From NCBI RefSeq assembly GCF_010548275.1, contig NZ_JAAGLT010000006.1:62001-126000 (forward strand): DNA of 64,000 bases. Direction: 5' to 3'. The position numbers and the translations under genes are program-made. Below are positions 42,901 to 51,437 of this stretch, piece by piece. The DNA comes from Streptomyces sp. SID12488 (GTDB taxonomy: Bacteria; Actinomycetota; Actinomycetes; Streptomycetales; Streptomycetaceae). Under the pieces are notes generated by a model. That model ran no database searches. It was not told the DNA's origin and saw nothing but the letters and a program-made list of their open reading frames with translations. Numbering within the stretch: the stretch's first letter is position 1; each line of letters starts with the position of its first letter.

Positions 42901-44182
42901 AGAGCGTGTCGACCATCGTGTTGATGACGTCCGCCAGGGCCGCGACCTCGCCCTTGGCCTCGACCGTGATCTTCTGGGACAGGTCGCCGCGCGCGACGGC
43001 CGTGGCGACCTGGGCGATCGAGCGGACCTGGCCGGTCAGGTTCGACGCCATCACGTTGACGTTGTCCGTCAGGTCCTTCCAGGTCCCCGACGCGCCCCGG
43101 ACGATCGCCTGTCCGCCCAGATTGCCCTCCGTGCCGACCTCGCGCGCGACGCGGGTGACCTCGTCCGCGAAACCGGACAACTGATCCACCATCGTATTGA
43201 TGGTGTTCTTCAACTCCAGAATCTCACCACGAGCATCCACCGTGATCTTCTGCGACAGATCGCCCTGAGCGACCGCCGTGGCCACCTGAGCGACATTGCG
43301 GACCTGCGCGGTGAGGTTGCCCCCCATGAAGTTCACGGAGTCCGTCAGGTCGCGCCAGGTGCCCTTCACGCCCTTGACATCCGCCTGTCCGCCCAGCCGT
43401 CCCTCGGTGCCGACCTCGCGCGCGACGCGGGTGACCTCGTCCGCGAAACCGGACAACTGATCCACCATCGTATTGATGGTGTTCTTCAACTCCAGAATCT
43501 CACCACGAGCATCCACCGTGATCTTCTGCGACAGATCGCCCTGAGCGACCGCCGTGGTCACCTGGGCGACATTGCGGACCTGGGAGGTGAGGTTGCCCGC
43601 CATGAAGTTGACCGAGTCGGTCAGGTCGCGCCAGACGCCGCCGACGCCGGGCACCTGGGCCTGCCCGCCGAGCCGTCCTTCGCTGCCGACCTCGCGCGCG
43701 ACGCGGGTGACCTCGTCGGCGAACGCGGAGAGCTGGTCGACCATCGTGTTGACGGTCTCTTTCAGCTGCAGGATCTCGCCACGCGCGGGGACATCGATCT
43801 TCTGCGACAGATCACCCTTGGCGACCGCGGTCGCCACCTGCGCGATGTCGCGCACCTGAGTGGTGAGATTGCCCGCCATGGCGTTGACCGAGTCGGTCAG
43901 ATCGGCCCAGGTGCCCGAGACCCCCGGCACCTCGGCCTGGCCGCCGAGCGTGCCCTCGGTGCCCACCTCGCGCGCCACCCGCGTCACTTCGGAGGTGAAC
44001 ACGGACAGTTGGTCGACCATGCCGTTGAAAACCGTGGCGATGTCGCCGAGCAGGCCCTCGCCGTCGGACGGCAGCCGGGTGCCGAAGTCACCGTCCCGTA
44101 CCGCGGTCAGTCCGGCCAGGAGCTGCCGTAGCTCCTGCTCGCCCGGGGCCCGGTCGACGGCCTCGATCGTCTTGCTGCTCAT
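39920..44182 (-). CDS. Hybrid histidine kinase with a HAMP-domain array, GAF domain and two receiver domains
   Basis: A 1420-residue soluble sensor kinase. After one HAMP-like unit (about residues 20-64) come six tandem 92-residue units beginning at 65, 157, 249, 341, 433 and 525, each starting [10 protein letters not shown] and containing GDLS or GDLT. A GAF domain (about 630-800), a coiled coil, a HisKA domain with His871 (SHELRTP) and an HATPase domain follow. The first receiver-like domain is degenerate, with Glu where the phosphorylated Asp should be (VLELGMPD). The last receiver is complete, with Asp1351 ([12 protein letters not shown]). No membrane segment is seen, so signals are probably cytoplasmic. 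ATG at 44182 with GAGGG upstream. Confidence 0.92.
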   Translation of the reverse strand: MSSKTIEAVDRAPGEQELRQLLAGLTAVRDGDFGTRLPSDGEGLLGDIATVFNGMVDQLSVFTSEVTRVAREVGTEGTLGGQAEVPGVSGTWADLTDSVNAMAGNLTTQVRDIAQVATAVAKGDLSQKIDVPARGEILQLKETVNTMVDQLSAFADEVTRVAREVGSEGRLGGQAQVPGVGGVWRDLTDSVNFMAGNLTSQVRNVAQVTTAVAQGDLSQKITVDARGEILELKNTINTMVDQLSGFADEVTRVAREVGTEGRLGGQADVKGVKGTWRDLTDSVNFMGGNLTAQVRNVAQVATAVAQGDLSQKITVDARGEILELKNTINTMVDQLSGFADEVTRVAREVGTEGNLGGQAIVRGASGTWKDLTDNVNVMASNLTGQVRSIAQVATAVARGDLSQKITVEAKGEVAALADVINTMVDTLSAFADEVTRVAREVGTEGRLGGQAHVPNVAGTWKDLTDNVNSMANNLTGQVRNIALVTTAVANGDLSKKIDVDARGEILELKTTINTMVDQLSSFAAEVTRVAREVGSEGRLGGQAEVEGVEGTWKRLTENVNGLAGNLTRQVRAIAEVTSAVAEGDLTRSITVEASGEVADLKDNINSMVESLRETTRANQEQDWLKTNLARISALMQGHRDLPVVAELIMDELAPLASAQYGAFYLAEDTPRGHELRLVGSYGYPDDADRPERIPVGRSLVGQAARNRRPISVEELPPGYVTISSGLGQAVPSALVVLPIVVEDQVLGVIELGSVTAFTQIHQDFLAQLMPSIGVNLNTIVANARTDELLGESQRLTAELQARSEELQVQQDELQRSNAELEEKASLLASQNSDIEAKNLEIEQARQELETRAQQLALASKYKSEFLANMSHELRTPLNSLLILAQLLAQNPSRNLTPKQVEYAGIIHSAGSDLLQLINDILDLSKVEAGKMDVTPERVPLRKLLEYVEATFRPMTTQKSLDFTVATAPGTPADLLTDDSRLRQILRNLLSNAVKFTEQGGVALRIEPAADREVPMGVLRGGAVVAFRVKDSGIGIPQQQLETIFGAFQQADGTTSRKYGGTGLGLSITREIAHLLGGAVTVDSTPGRGSTFTLYLPVARADFEEVLVGGGSPTEHPQRTGRELPPTSRPDASPGAPEQRRRRLLVVEDRPRGLLTLVAERAVADLAPDDRLGAVDIITAIGAQEAASTLAAEPCHCVVLELGMPDDAGARLLAAIEGDSALASVPVLVHTGHRVDLAHERTLRSRADGRPLDFLSSLDELRERITLHLSAEEPGDVLSLVRADESQRPAAQVVDDTFLGRTVLVVDDDARNLFALSGMLELHGFHVLHADNGRKGIEMLLAHPDISVVLMDVMMPEMDGYSATAEIRSMPQYADLPIIAVTAKAMPGDQEKSLASGANDYVTKPVDTNDLIGRVRRWLSV
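43131..43557. repeat. 151-bp exact direct repeat within the HAMP array
   Basis: Positions 43131-43281 and 43407-43557 are identical base for base over 151 positions, offset by 276 bases (exactly 92 codons, one HAMP unit). Other units are similar only at protein level and differ in codon use. This points to recent duplication or gene conversion between neighbouring units. Confidence 0.9.
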
Positions 44183-44206
44183 GCGCACCCTCGTTCCGCT
44201 CCCCAA

Positions 44207-44691
44207 GAGCCCTCACCCCGAGGACTCGGAACCCGCGCCGGGCCCGTAAAAGACCCGCTCACCGACCGAGATTCCGCAGTTCACTGATCGGCCGGATGAG
44301 AAAATCCGGTGAAGGTTAACGCAGTTGCCGTCGGACAGCCAAAGCCTCGCGCGGAGATCTCGGCCGCCCTGAAAGACCCGTACCCCGGTGGATTACATGG
44401 CCGAACACGGGGCACTCGGAACAGTTGGGCTCCACCGGCCCCGCGCTGCCCGCGAGGACACCCTAGGCACCCCGTCCAGACCGCGAGGGCCCTTTCCGCG
44501 CGTTCCCCCAGGGACCGCTCGAAAGCGCTTCAGGGACAGCTCTTCAGGGCTGCACACGGCTGCGACCGCCGGTGCCTCAGGACCTTCAGCCGTGTGGCCG
44601 AGTCGCCGTCCTCTTCCGCGTCCTCGTCAGGGCCGGCGACGACCACTCGGTCCCAGATGACGTCGCGCCCGCCGACATGTGCGCGGAGCTC
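44207..44691. other. Long gap upstream of the hybrid kinase, no gene recognised
   Basis: About 480 bases between the kinase start and the sigma-factor remnant. The part nearest the kinase (44280-44330) is less GC-rich and probably holds its leftward promoter. Small open frames here have no family resemblance and look like shadows. Confidence 0.4.
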
Positions 44692-44844
44692 GTGGAGATC
44701 AACGACGGCCCGGGCATCCTGTTCAGCGCCCCGGACGGGGTGATCGCCACCGTCACCTTCGCGGTCGGCTTCGACGCCGACGGCCACATCACCGCCATCC
44801 ACAACGTGGGCAACCCGGACAAGCTCCGGGCCGTCGCCGCCGGC
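44692..44844 (+). pseudogene. Remnant of the SnoaL-like C-terminal tail of an ECF sigma factor
   Basis: The frame gives VEINDGPGILFSAPDGVIAT, VTFAVGFDADGHITAIHNVG and NPDKLRAVAAG. This matches the end of ECF sigma factors of the SigJ/ECF41 type, whose SnoaL-like tail ends in a DGxIxxIxxVxNPDKLR pattern. The sigma domains that should lie upstream are not present in any frame. The open frame continues past 44844 with unrelated sequence to 45018. I treat it as a fragment. Confidence 0.55.
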
Positions 44845-45075
44845 ACGGCACACGATGTGGGGAGGCAGGGAGCCGCCACTTCTCCCACCAGCAGCCCGGA
44901 GCCCGGGAGTTGTCTCCAGGGACGAGGCTCTGACTGGCGGCGATCTGCCGTCGGGAACGCTCATCACGCGCCTGAGGACCCAAAAGTCGTACACACGTAC
45001 AGCGGGCAGGTTCTATGATCACTCCGCCCCGGCGTTCGCTGCGGTTGCATACGCCTCCGAGACAGGCCGAGGACG

Positions 45076-45678
45076 ATGACGAGTACCGCCCGCAGAACTC
45101 CCTGGCTCCTTGCTCGCTCGGCGCAGGCAGCGATAGCGGCTGCGGCCGTGGCGGACGCGTTCCGTGCGGTCGCGGTCCGGGATCAGTACCTGCACAACTC
45201 GGATGCGTCCCCGCACAGGTCGGGTTTCAACTCCATGATCTTCGTCTACCTGATGACTCTCGCCATCGTGCTGTTCCTCGTGTGGCTCGCCCGGGCCCGG
45301 CGTAATGCCCAGGAGCTGTCCCCCCAGGCGTCGATCCCGAGTCGGGGCTGGACGATCGGCGCGTGGTTCATTCCTGTGGTCAACTTCTTCGTCCCCCGCC
45401 AGATCGTCCTCGACATCGGGCGCGCGAGCTCCGCGTCGTGGGAGCAGAAGCGAGACACGACACTGGTGAACCTGTGGTGGGGCGCCTGGGTCGCGCACTC
45501 GCTCGTGCTCCTGGTGGCGGGCCTGGTAGCCCCGGGGTCGATGGCTTTCCTCGTGGTGGCGGAGGTGCTCATGGTCGCGGCGGCCGTGCTGCTCGGGCTC
45601 GTCATCGAACGCGTCACGGCATTGCAGAACGCCGCGCTCGGCGCCACCGTTCCGGTCGCACCTCTCGCGCAGGCGTGA
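45076..45678 (+). CDS. DUF4328-type membrane protein
   Basis: A 200-residue protein with four to five hydrophobic segments: near the N-terminus (AQAAIAAAAVADAFRAV), FVYLMTLAIVLFLVWLARARRNAQ, GWTIGAWFIPVVNFFVPRQIV, WVAHSLVLLVAGLVAPG and a last one ending VLLGLVIERV. The motif FLVWLARARRNA with WxIGxWFIPxxNFFxPxQIV is the hallmark of DUF4328 proteins, common in Streptomyces and of unknown function. ATG start after a weak GAGG site. It is not clearly in an operon with its neighbours. Confidence 0.82.
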   Translation: MTSTARRTPWLLARSAQAAIAAAAVADAFRAVAVRDQYLHNSDASPHRSGFNSMIFVYLMTLAIVLFLVWLARARRNAQELSPQASIPSRGWTIGAWFIPVVNFFVPRQIVLDIGRASSASWEQKRDTTLVNLWWGAWVAHSLVLLVAGLVAPGSMAFLVVAEVLMVAAAVLLGLVIERVTALQNAALGATVPVAPLAQA

Positions 45679-45882
45679 GTGCCCGACGCTGTCGGGGATC
45701 TTGGGCGAGCGCCGTTTCGGGCGATCAACGAGCTGAATGGGCAGTCCCCGCTGGCCGCTGGGACTTACGTTCTTCGCCGCTTCCGGACTTGTCGGACTGC
45801 TGGCTGCGGCAGGACGTCCGAAGGCACTGTCAGTGGCTCATGAGACAGTCGAACCCGTGCCGGGCACTGTGGGAGGGGAAGC

Positions 45883-46371
45883 ATGAAATCGATGCCTGAG
45901 ATTGTCGGACGTGGCGAGTTCGACGCTCTGGTCGTCAGGACCGACTACGACAACGAAACCGCATGGCAGGCGGTAGCGGCGGAACTGGCACAGGCATGGG
46001 GAGACGATGGCGAGTACGAAGCCTCCGTTCACCTCGTCGACGATCCTGCGTGGTCCGGTCTCACGCCCGACGAGGTCCTCGACCAGGCGAGGCGGGACGA
46101 AAACCTGAGCGTGGTGTTCGTCGCCGACCGGGTCACAATGCAGTCTCCCCATCGTGCGCTGTTGGCCCTCGACATCGCCGATGATGAAGACGAAGACCTC
46201 GACCCGTTGCCCTACCAGGTGATCATCGGTTCTCCGCCACCTCGCGAATTCCGGACCGTCCCGGCCGGTGTCCACGACGTGCACGCGAATCTGTCGATCG
46301 CCAACATGGACTTCTCGGAGTTCGCAGAGATGGCGTCCTCCGATCCCGACCGGACATACCGGTCACTCTGA
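45883..46371 (+). CDS. Small acidic hypothetical protein (DUF6924-like)
   Basis: A 162-residue, strongly acidic soluble protein. It begins with a FDALVVRTDYDNETAWQAV segment, and ASVHLVDDPAWSGLTPDEVL and VVFVADRVTMQSPHRALL follow, the pattern I associate with DUF6924 proteins of streptomycetes. No catalytic motif or membrane segment is seen. GGGAGGGGAAGC precedes the ATG, a good ribosome site. Function unknown. Confidence 0.7.
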   Translation: MKSMPEIVGRGEFDALVVRTDYDNETAWQAVAAELAQAWGDDGEYEASVHLVDDPAWSGLTPDEVLDQARRDENLSVVFVADRVTMQSPHRALLALDIADDEDEDLDPLPYQVIIGSPPPREFRTVPAGVHDVHANLSIANMDFSEFAEMASSDPDRTYRSL

Positions 46372-46391
46372 GCGTGTATGGGTGAGGGGCT

Positions 46392-46592
46392 GTGGATACT
46401 CCTGGCTCCTTTCCGCCATCTGTCGATCAACCTGCCGAGATCGCGTTCAGGCGCGGATGCCAGGCGCTGAAATCGTGGGACTGGGATCACGCACACAGCC
46501 TTTCCGAGGAGGCGGTTCGCGGTTCCGCAGCGGGCACGAAACGGGCGGCGAAGTCGAGGGCGGCCGCATTGGACGATCCGGGGATCCGGTGA
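46392..46592 (+). CDS. Small hypothetical protein
   Basis: A 66-residue frame starting at GTG and ending one base before the next gene's ATG (TGA-C-ATG). Residues 16-52 (EIAFRRGCQALKSWDWDHAH and on) look like a single tetratricopeptide-type helix pair. The close coupling to the downstream gene is the main argument that it is real. No clear ribosome site is seen. Confidence 0.4.
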   Translation: MDTPGSFPPSVDQPAEIAFRRGCQALKSWDWDHAHSLSEEAVRGSAAGTKRAAKSRAAALDDPGIR

Positions 46593-46593
46593 C

Positions 46594-47403
46594 ATGTCAG
46601 TGGCCCATGGCACGATCGCGGGCATGACATCGATCGACGAGCGGTTCGTCCACGAGGCAGCTGCCGAGTACGGCGTTCCTGGCCCTGTCGCACAGGAGTT
46701 GGTGGCCCGGTCCCGGCCGTGCCTCTACCTGGTGCCGCTCGAGGAGATGCCTCCGTCCCTGCGGGAGAACGCCCGCCCCGCCGCACGAACGGGCGGGCTC
46801 CCCGCCCTGCCGGACGGGGTGGACTGGCCTGAGGGGAGAGAGCCGCTCGTGCTGAGCGTCGACTGCGCGGCCCTGCCCCACGACGTCCTGGACATCGAAC
46901 TGCCCGCCGATGGCCACTTGTTGTTCTTCACCGGGATCGAGTACCCGCCAGAGTCGTCCATGCTGCTCCACATCCCTGCCGGAACCCGCACCACGGAGCG
47001 CTCCGCGACGTACGAATTCCACGGTGAGACCAACCAGGTCAGGGTCTATGAAGCACGCACCCTGTATCCCGTGGCCGGGCTGACCTTCGACAGCGACAGG
47101 CAAGAAGGTCCACAGACCCGCGCGTTCCTGGACGGCGACGGCGACGAGGACGCACTGGACAGCTTCGAGGAAGCCGTCCTCGACATGGCCTCCGGCGGAC
47201 ATCGCCCCGGCGTCTGCGTACAGGTCGGCGGATTCTCCGACCCGTGGGACATGCCACCGGATGAGGGCGATCTCGTACTCTTCGCGCAAATGGCCGGACA
47301 GGCGATCGACCACAACGTATTCACCATGAACCTGATCGTTGGCACCCGGGAGGACATCGCCTCCAGACGGTATGCCGACCTCCGGTACGAGCAGCAGTAC
47401 TGA
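46594..47403 (+). CDS. DUF1963 (YwqG-like) family protein
   Basis: A 269-residue soluble protein. The family pattern is visible as TGGLPALPDGVDWPEGREPL followed by LVLSVDCAALP, LPADGHLLFFTG, and near the end VGGFSDPWDMPPDEGDLVLFAQM. DUF1963 proteins are widespread and uncharacterised. ATG at 46594 is one base past the stop of the small upstream frame; an alternative ATG at 46624 exists. Confidence 0.75.
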   Translation: MSVAHGTIAGMTSIDERFVHEAAAEYGVPGPVAQELVARSRPCLYLVPLEEMPPSLRENARPAARTGGLPALPDGVDWPEGREPLVLSVDCAALPHDVLDIELPADGHLLFFTGIEYPPESSMLLHIPAGTRTTERSATYEFHGETNQVRVYEARTLYPVAGLTFDSDRQEGPQTRAFLDGDGDEDALDSFEEAVLDMASGGHRPGVCVQVGGFSDPWDMPPDEGDLVLFAQMAGQAIDHNVFTMNLIVGTREDIASRRYADLRYEQQY

Positions 47404-47503
47404 GCTTGCTCCTCGACCCTATGGCCGGTGCAGGGCGATTCTGAGGGTGCTGTCGTCCTCCCTGTAGTACGCCCATGTCCGGCTGCGGGCAGCGGGCGTT
47501 CCG

Positions 47504-48439
47504 TCACACTGTCTGGCGCAGTTGCGTGTTCAGGGTGAGACGGTTGTCCGTGAGGTGGTTGCCTTCAGGGCTGAAGGGCGGCACGGAGGCGGGGACGCAG
47601 TCTGCGATCAGCAGGCAGTCTTCCTGGCGGTCCTCAGGGGTCGCGGCGATGAGCGGTTCGCCGTCGGGTCCCCAGATGCCGGAGTTGCCGCGGTACTGCC
47701 AGGCACCTGCCGGGACCTGTTCCCAGCCGCGGCGGTTGGCATAGGCGATGAACAGGCGCCAGATGCCGGCCATGGCGGGAATGATGTGCCGGGTGGCGTC
47801 CTGGTAGGGGACCTGGGTCATGCGGCCGTCGGCGAGCCGGAAGTGGAAGTCGGCGGCCGTCGGTCCGAGCACGACCTTCGCGCCCTGTTCGGCGAGGTAC
47901 TGGTAGAGCGGTGGGAACTCGCACTCGTAGCAGTTCAGGACCCCCACCTTGATGCCGTTGATGTCCACGACCGGCGGCAGTTCCTCCCCGGCGGAGTAGT
48001 TGCGGCGCTCGGCCGCCCCGTAGAGGTGGGTCTTGCGGTAGTTCGCTGTCACCTGGCCGTCCGCTGCGATCAGCGAGATCGCGTCGTAGAACCTCTCGCC
48101 GTCCCGCTCCGGATAGGGCAGCACCACCGCCAGGTTGTTCTCCTTCGCCGCCAGCCGGGCCTGCTCGACAGAAGGGCCCTGGGAGTGCTCTGCCAACTGC
48201 CGACACTGCTGAGCGTCGATCGCGTAGCCGGTGGTGTACTTCTCCGGGAAGACACACACCTGAGCCCCGTAGGCGGCGGCCAGGGCCGCCACCTCGTCCA
48301 GGCGCTCAAGGTTCTTACCGACGGCCTGCTCGCTGCCCACCGCACCCTGCCCCTGGTACAGGGCGATCCTCAGACCCTGCCCGGCAGCTGGAGCTCGCTC
48401 GAGAGCGGTACGGAAAACGACGCGAATCGGCTGCTTCAT
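47504..48439 (-). CDS. Carbon-nitrogen hydrolase (nitrilase superfamily amidase)
   Basis: A 311-residue nitrilase-superfamily enzyme with the Glu-Lys-Cys triad Glu66 (FPEKYTTGY), Lys136 (YRKTHLYG) and Cys170 (LNCYECEFPP). Members hydrolyse amides, carbamoyl groups or nitriles; the GLRIALYQGQG start and the layout are nearest to aliphatic amidase or N-carbamoyl-type branches. An extra 20 residues precede the conserved domain. ATG at 48439. It converges with the DUF1963 gene and lies downstream of the polysaccharide operon but is separated from it by a strong hairpin. Confidence 0.88.
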   Translation of the reverse strand: MKQPIRVVFRTALERAPAAGQGLRIALYQGQGAVGSEQAVGKNLERLDEVAALAAAYGAQVCVFPEKYTTGYAIDAQQCRQLAEHSQGPSVEQARLAAKENNLAVVLPYPERDGERFYDAISLIAADGQVTANYRKTHLYGAAERRNYSAGEELPPVVDINGIKVGVLNCYECEFPPLYQYLAEQGAKVVLGPTAADFHFRLADGRMTQVPYQDATRHIIPAMAGIWRLFIAYANRRGWEQVPAGAWQYRGNSGIWGPDGEPLIAATPEDRQEDCLLIADCVPASVPPFSPEGNHLTDNRLTLNTQLRQTV

Positions 48440-48646
48440 CAGCTGAGGCCTTCTATGTCTGGCGACCCCGTCGGCCGCCGCCTCATCAGTAACGACGCCT
48501 CGGCAAATCGGGTACGACGGCCTCCCACGGGTGGCGGACGAAGCAACAACGGCGCCCGCCCGAGATCGTGCCAGGACAGGCGGGCGAGACCCGCAGCCGC
48601 CGCCCGAAGGAGTTGGTCAGGACCTGGACATCCATGCGACCGGACC

Positions 48647-48695
48647 GACAGGGCTGTCGGCGCCCGGCCACCAGCCGGGCGCCGACAGCCCTGTC
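48647..48695 (-). terminator. Strong hairpin terminator downstream of the polysaccharide operon
   Basis: A perfect 22-base-pair inverted repeat (48647-48668 with 48674-48695) with the loop CACCA, 85 bases beyond the stop of the beta-helix gene. There is no T-run. It separates the operon from the amidase gene. Confidence 0.8.
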
Positions 48696-48779
48696 CGTTC
48701 CCCACGCGGGAAGGAGGCTCGGACGAGGTGAGCAGACTGCGGAGGTGACCGTAGACGGAGACGGAGACGGAGGTATCGG

Positions 48780-51437
48780 TCAGGGGCGGATCGTCAGCCA
48801 GTCGAGTGCGGTGACCCGGGACCCGCCCTTCGCCACGATGTACAGGTCGTGGGTGCCGGTGACCTCGCGTCGCAGAGCCACGGACTGCTCCCGCCATTCG
48901 CCGCCGGTGTCCGTGAGGGCTACCACCGCGGCCACCGGGCCGTCCGGTGAGTCCAGGCGCAACTCGAGCGAGCAGCCCTGTGCGCAGGTGGAGGCGAGAC
49001 GTACGGTGAGTTGCCTGCCACGGATGTTCACCGTGCCGAAGCCCAGCCTGTCACCCGAGCCGAGGACGCCGGTGGCCGCCGTGCCGCGTTCCGTTCCCCG
49101 TACGGAGGTGGCCTGTTCGGCCTGGAGCGTCGAGGCGGCGTCGGGCCCGTCGCCGTACAGCCTGATGTCGTTGACGACCCAGGGCGTCGGCCCGTTCGCG
49201 GTGAGCGTGATGCGCGCATAGCGGGCGGTTGTCCGGTGCGGGAACACCGCGTCCTGGGTGAAAGACCGGCCGGAGACCCTGGCGAGCGGTTCACCCCAGT
49301 GTGTGCCGTCGCGGCTCACGGAGACCGTGAAGCCGTACGGCTGCCCGCTGGTGTCGCGGCCCGCGTCGAGGGAGAGTCGGCCGAAGGTCTTGCTCTCACC
49401 GAGGTCGACGGTCAGGGACTGGCCCACGGCCTGCGGGGCGGTGCCCGTCCAGCGGGTGTTGATGTCGCCGTCGACGGTGGCGGAGGCGGAGGTGCCGTCG
49501 CTCGCGGTGGCGGTCCAGTTGCCGTGGCGAACCCGCTGGACGCAGCCGGGCAGCGCGCAGCCGGTCGACCAGACGGGAGCGCCGTACTCGTAGGCGCCCT
49601 GGTCGGGAGCCGTGCCCAGGACGTCGGTCGTGATGCCGTCGACCACCTCGCCCGCGTCGACGGCGGGCGAACCGGGCGTCATCCACAGCTCGCCGTTGAC
49701 GGCGTCCGTGTAGCCGGGACTGGTGCTGATCAGGTTGGAGCGGACGACCGGCAGCGGGTTTCCGGTCTGCGTGGCGGTGACCGGCTTGGGTCCGACGATG
49801 TTGCTGAAGTACGAGCCGGAGGCGTCCGTCGCGCCGCCGAGAGCGACCGAGGCGACGTTGATGCCCACGCCGTAGCTGGAGTTGTGGTCCTCGTTGGCGA
49901 TGCTGGGGCCGGTGTGACCGTTGAAGTAGACGCCCCGGCTTCCGGTGTTCCAGGCGACGTTGTGATGCAGCCGGAAGTGGTGGGAGTAGTTGTCGACGTA
50001 GTAGCCGTTCTGGCCGTCGGCGTCGTGCGCGGTGTTGTGGTCGATGGAGGTGCCGGAGCCGTTCAGGCTGCAGCACACGTAGAAGGGGGAGCCGTCGCGG
50101 GAGGTGCGCATCGCCTCGGAGATGTCGTTGTAGGCGATGCGGTTGTCGTGGAACTCGGTGCCGTTGAGCTGCCAGGCGGTGTCGATGGCCGCTCGTCCGG
50201 TGCGCCGGACGGTGTTGTGGGTGACCGTGTGACCGTTGCCGTTGATCTCGATGCCGGGGGTGTAGCTGCCCATCCAGCCGACGTCGTGGATGTGGTTGTT
50301 GGTGACGGTGTTGCCGGTGCCGCGAACCAGGACTCCGTCGCCGGCCGACTGCGCGATCTCGCTGTTCTTCAGGGTGTTGCCGGTGCCGAGGATCTGCACG
50401 CCCGAGTCGAGGATACGGGAGGCGACGATGTTGCCTTCGAACGGCTCGACCGCGAGGTCGCTGTCCGGTGGCATGGGCAGCGTGGAGAACTCGGAGATGT
50501 ACGTGGCGCGCAGCCCGTCGACCACAACTCCCTTACTGGACTTGCCCGTTCGCAGGGAGGTTCCCCACAGGTTCAGGCCGCGCACGGTGACGTACGAGCT
50601 GGCGCCGAGGTCCACGCCCCACAGCCGGTGCTTGGCGGTCACCGTGTGGCCGGCGATGCCACCCTTCGGGGGGACGAGGTACAGGCGGTGCGCGGTCTTG
50701 TCGTAGTACCACTCCCCCGGCTGGTCGAGGGCGGCCCTCGACCCGACGAGGTAGTAGTTGCGGTAGGTCTGGTTGCCCATGCACAGGGGCGGGCAGCGGT
50801 AGTTGCCGCCCTTGAAGTCCAGTTTGCCCGCTGACGCGGCGGTGACCGTGCCGGTCTGCTGGGCCCAGGGGTTGGAGCCCGCCCACAGGTGCACGGTGGC
50901 GCCGGTCCAGCCCGCGTCGGGCAGGTCGGTGTCGTCGATGTGCTGGTCGGTGGAGGTGGTGTCGGCCTCGGCCCAGGTGGTGTTGAGCGGATCGGCGCCG
51001 GAGTTGGGCCAACGGCCTTCGGCGGCACGGGCGTCGTCCAGGAACACCGCGTTGAAGTCCGGGTCGGGCGGCAGGTCGGTGGCGGTGGCGATCAGTCCGC
51101 CGCCGGCGTCCTTCCAGCCGGTGAGCCGCTCCGTTCCGTCGACGGTCACCGGCCCGTCGCCGTACGCGGCGATCGTGATCGGGGCGCCCTCGGCTCCGGA
51201 GGGAGGGGTGAGCTGCTCACGGTAGGTGCCGTGGTGGATCAGGCAGGTGTCGCCGGGGCGGACTCTTTCGAGGCAGGCGCCGATGGTGCGCAGAGGGCTT
51301 GCCTGCGTGCCGTGCGCGCGGTCGCTGCCTCTGGGGGCGACGTGGTACGTGTGGCCGGACTGCGCCGCTTGCGCCTGGACCGGGGAGGCCAGCAATGCGG
51401 TCACGGCGGCCAGTACGGACAGATGTCGAAGTCTCAT
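48780..51437 (-). CDS. Secreted right-handed beta-helix polysaccharide-active protein with C-terminal carbohydrate-binding modules
   Basis: An 885-residue exported protein. A signal peptide covers about residues 1-25 (hydrophobic LSVLAAVTALLASPVQAQA). A long parallel beta-helix region follows (about 30-620) with repeated short strands such as GNTLKNSEIAQSAGDGVLV and GNTVTNNHIHDVGW. Then comes a discoidin-like F5/8-type domain (about 640-755), recognisable from DINTRWTG and RYARITL, and a CBM6/35-like end (LQAEQATSVRG ... GTHDLYIVAKGG). It probably cuts or debranches an acidic polysaccharide. Its ATG overlaps the DUF2264 stop by 4 bases; it is the last gene of the ABC-transporter operon. Confidence 0.82.
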   Translation of the reverse strand: MRLRHLSVLAAVTALLASPVQAQAAQSGHTYHVAPRGSDRAHGTQASPLRTIGACLERVRPGDTCLIHHGTYREQLTPPSGAEGAPITIAAYGDGPVTVDGTERLTGWKDAGGGLIATATDLPPDPDFNAVFLDDARAAEGRWPNSGADPLNTTWAEADTTSTDQHIDDTDLPDAGWTGATVHLWAGSNPWAQQTGTVTAASAGKLDFKGGNYRCPPLCMGNQTYRNYYLVGSRAALDQPGEWYYDKTAHRLYLVPPKGGIAGHTVTAKHRLWGVDLGASSYVTVRGLNLWGTSLRTGKSSKGVVVDGLRATYISEFSTLPMPPDSDLAVEPFEGNIVASRILDSGVQILGTGNTLKNSEIAQSAGDGVLVRGTGNTVTNNHIHDVGWMGSYTPGIEINGNGHTVTHNTVRRTGRAAIDTAWQLNGTEFHDNRIAYNDISEAMRTSRDGSPFYVCCSLNGSGTSIDHNTAHDADGQNGYYVDNYSHHFRLHHNVAWNTGSRGVYFNGHTGPSIANEDHNSSYGVGINVASVALGGATDASGSYFSNIVGPKPVTATQTGNPLPVVRSNLISTSPGYTDAVNGELWMTPGSPAVDAGEVVDGITTDVLGTAPDQGAYEYGAPVWSTGCALPGCVQRVRHGNWTATASDGTSASATVDGDINTRWTGTAPQAVGQSLTVDLGESKTFGRLSLDAGRDTSGQPYGFTVSVSRDGTHWGEPLARVSGRSFTQDAVFPHRTTARYARITLTANGPTPWVVNDIRLYGDGPDAASTLQAEQATSVRGTERGTAATGVLGSGDRLGFGTVNIRGRQLTVRLASTCAQGCSLELRLDSPDGPVAAVVALTDTGGEWREQSVALRREVTGTHDLYIVAKGGSRVTALDWLTIRP

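Noticed and set aside
40382..44131. A 1249-codon open frame on the plus strand opposite the hybrid kinase
   Set aside because: It is repetitive only because the HAMP units on the other strand repeat. It has no recognisable domain and the minus strand encodes a full kinase.
44380..44408. GGGTAC element upstream of the hybrid kinase on the minus strand, resembling a SigB-type -10 box
   Set aside because: The upstream GTTC is 17 bases away and the -35 match is poor, so a SigB promoter is not supported.
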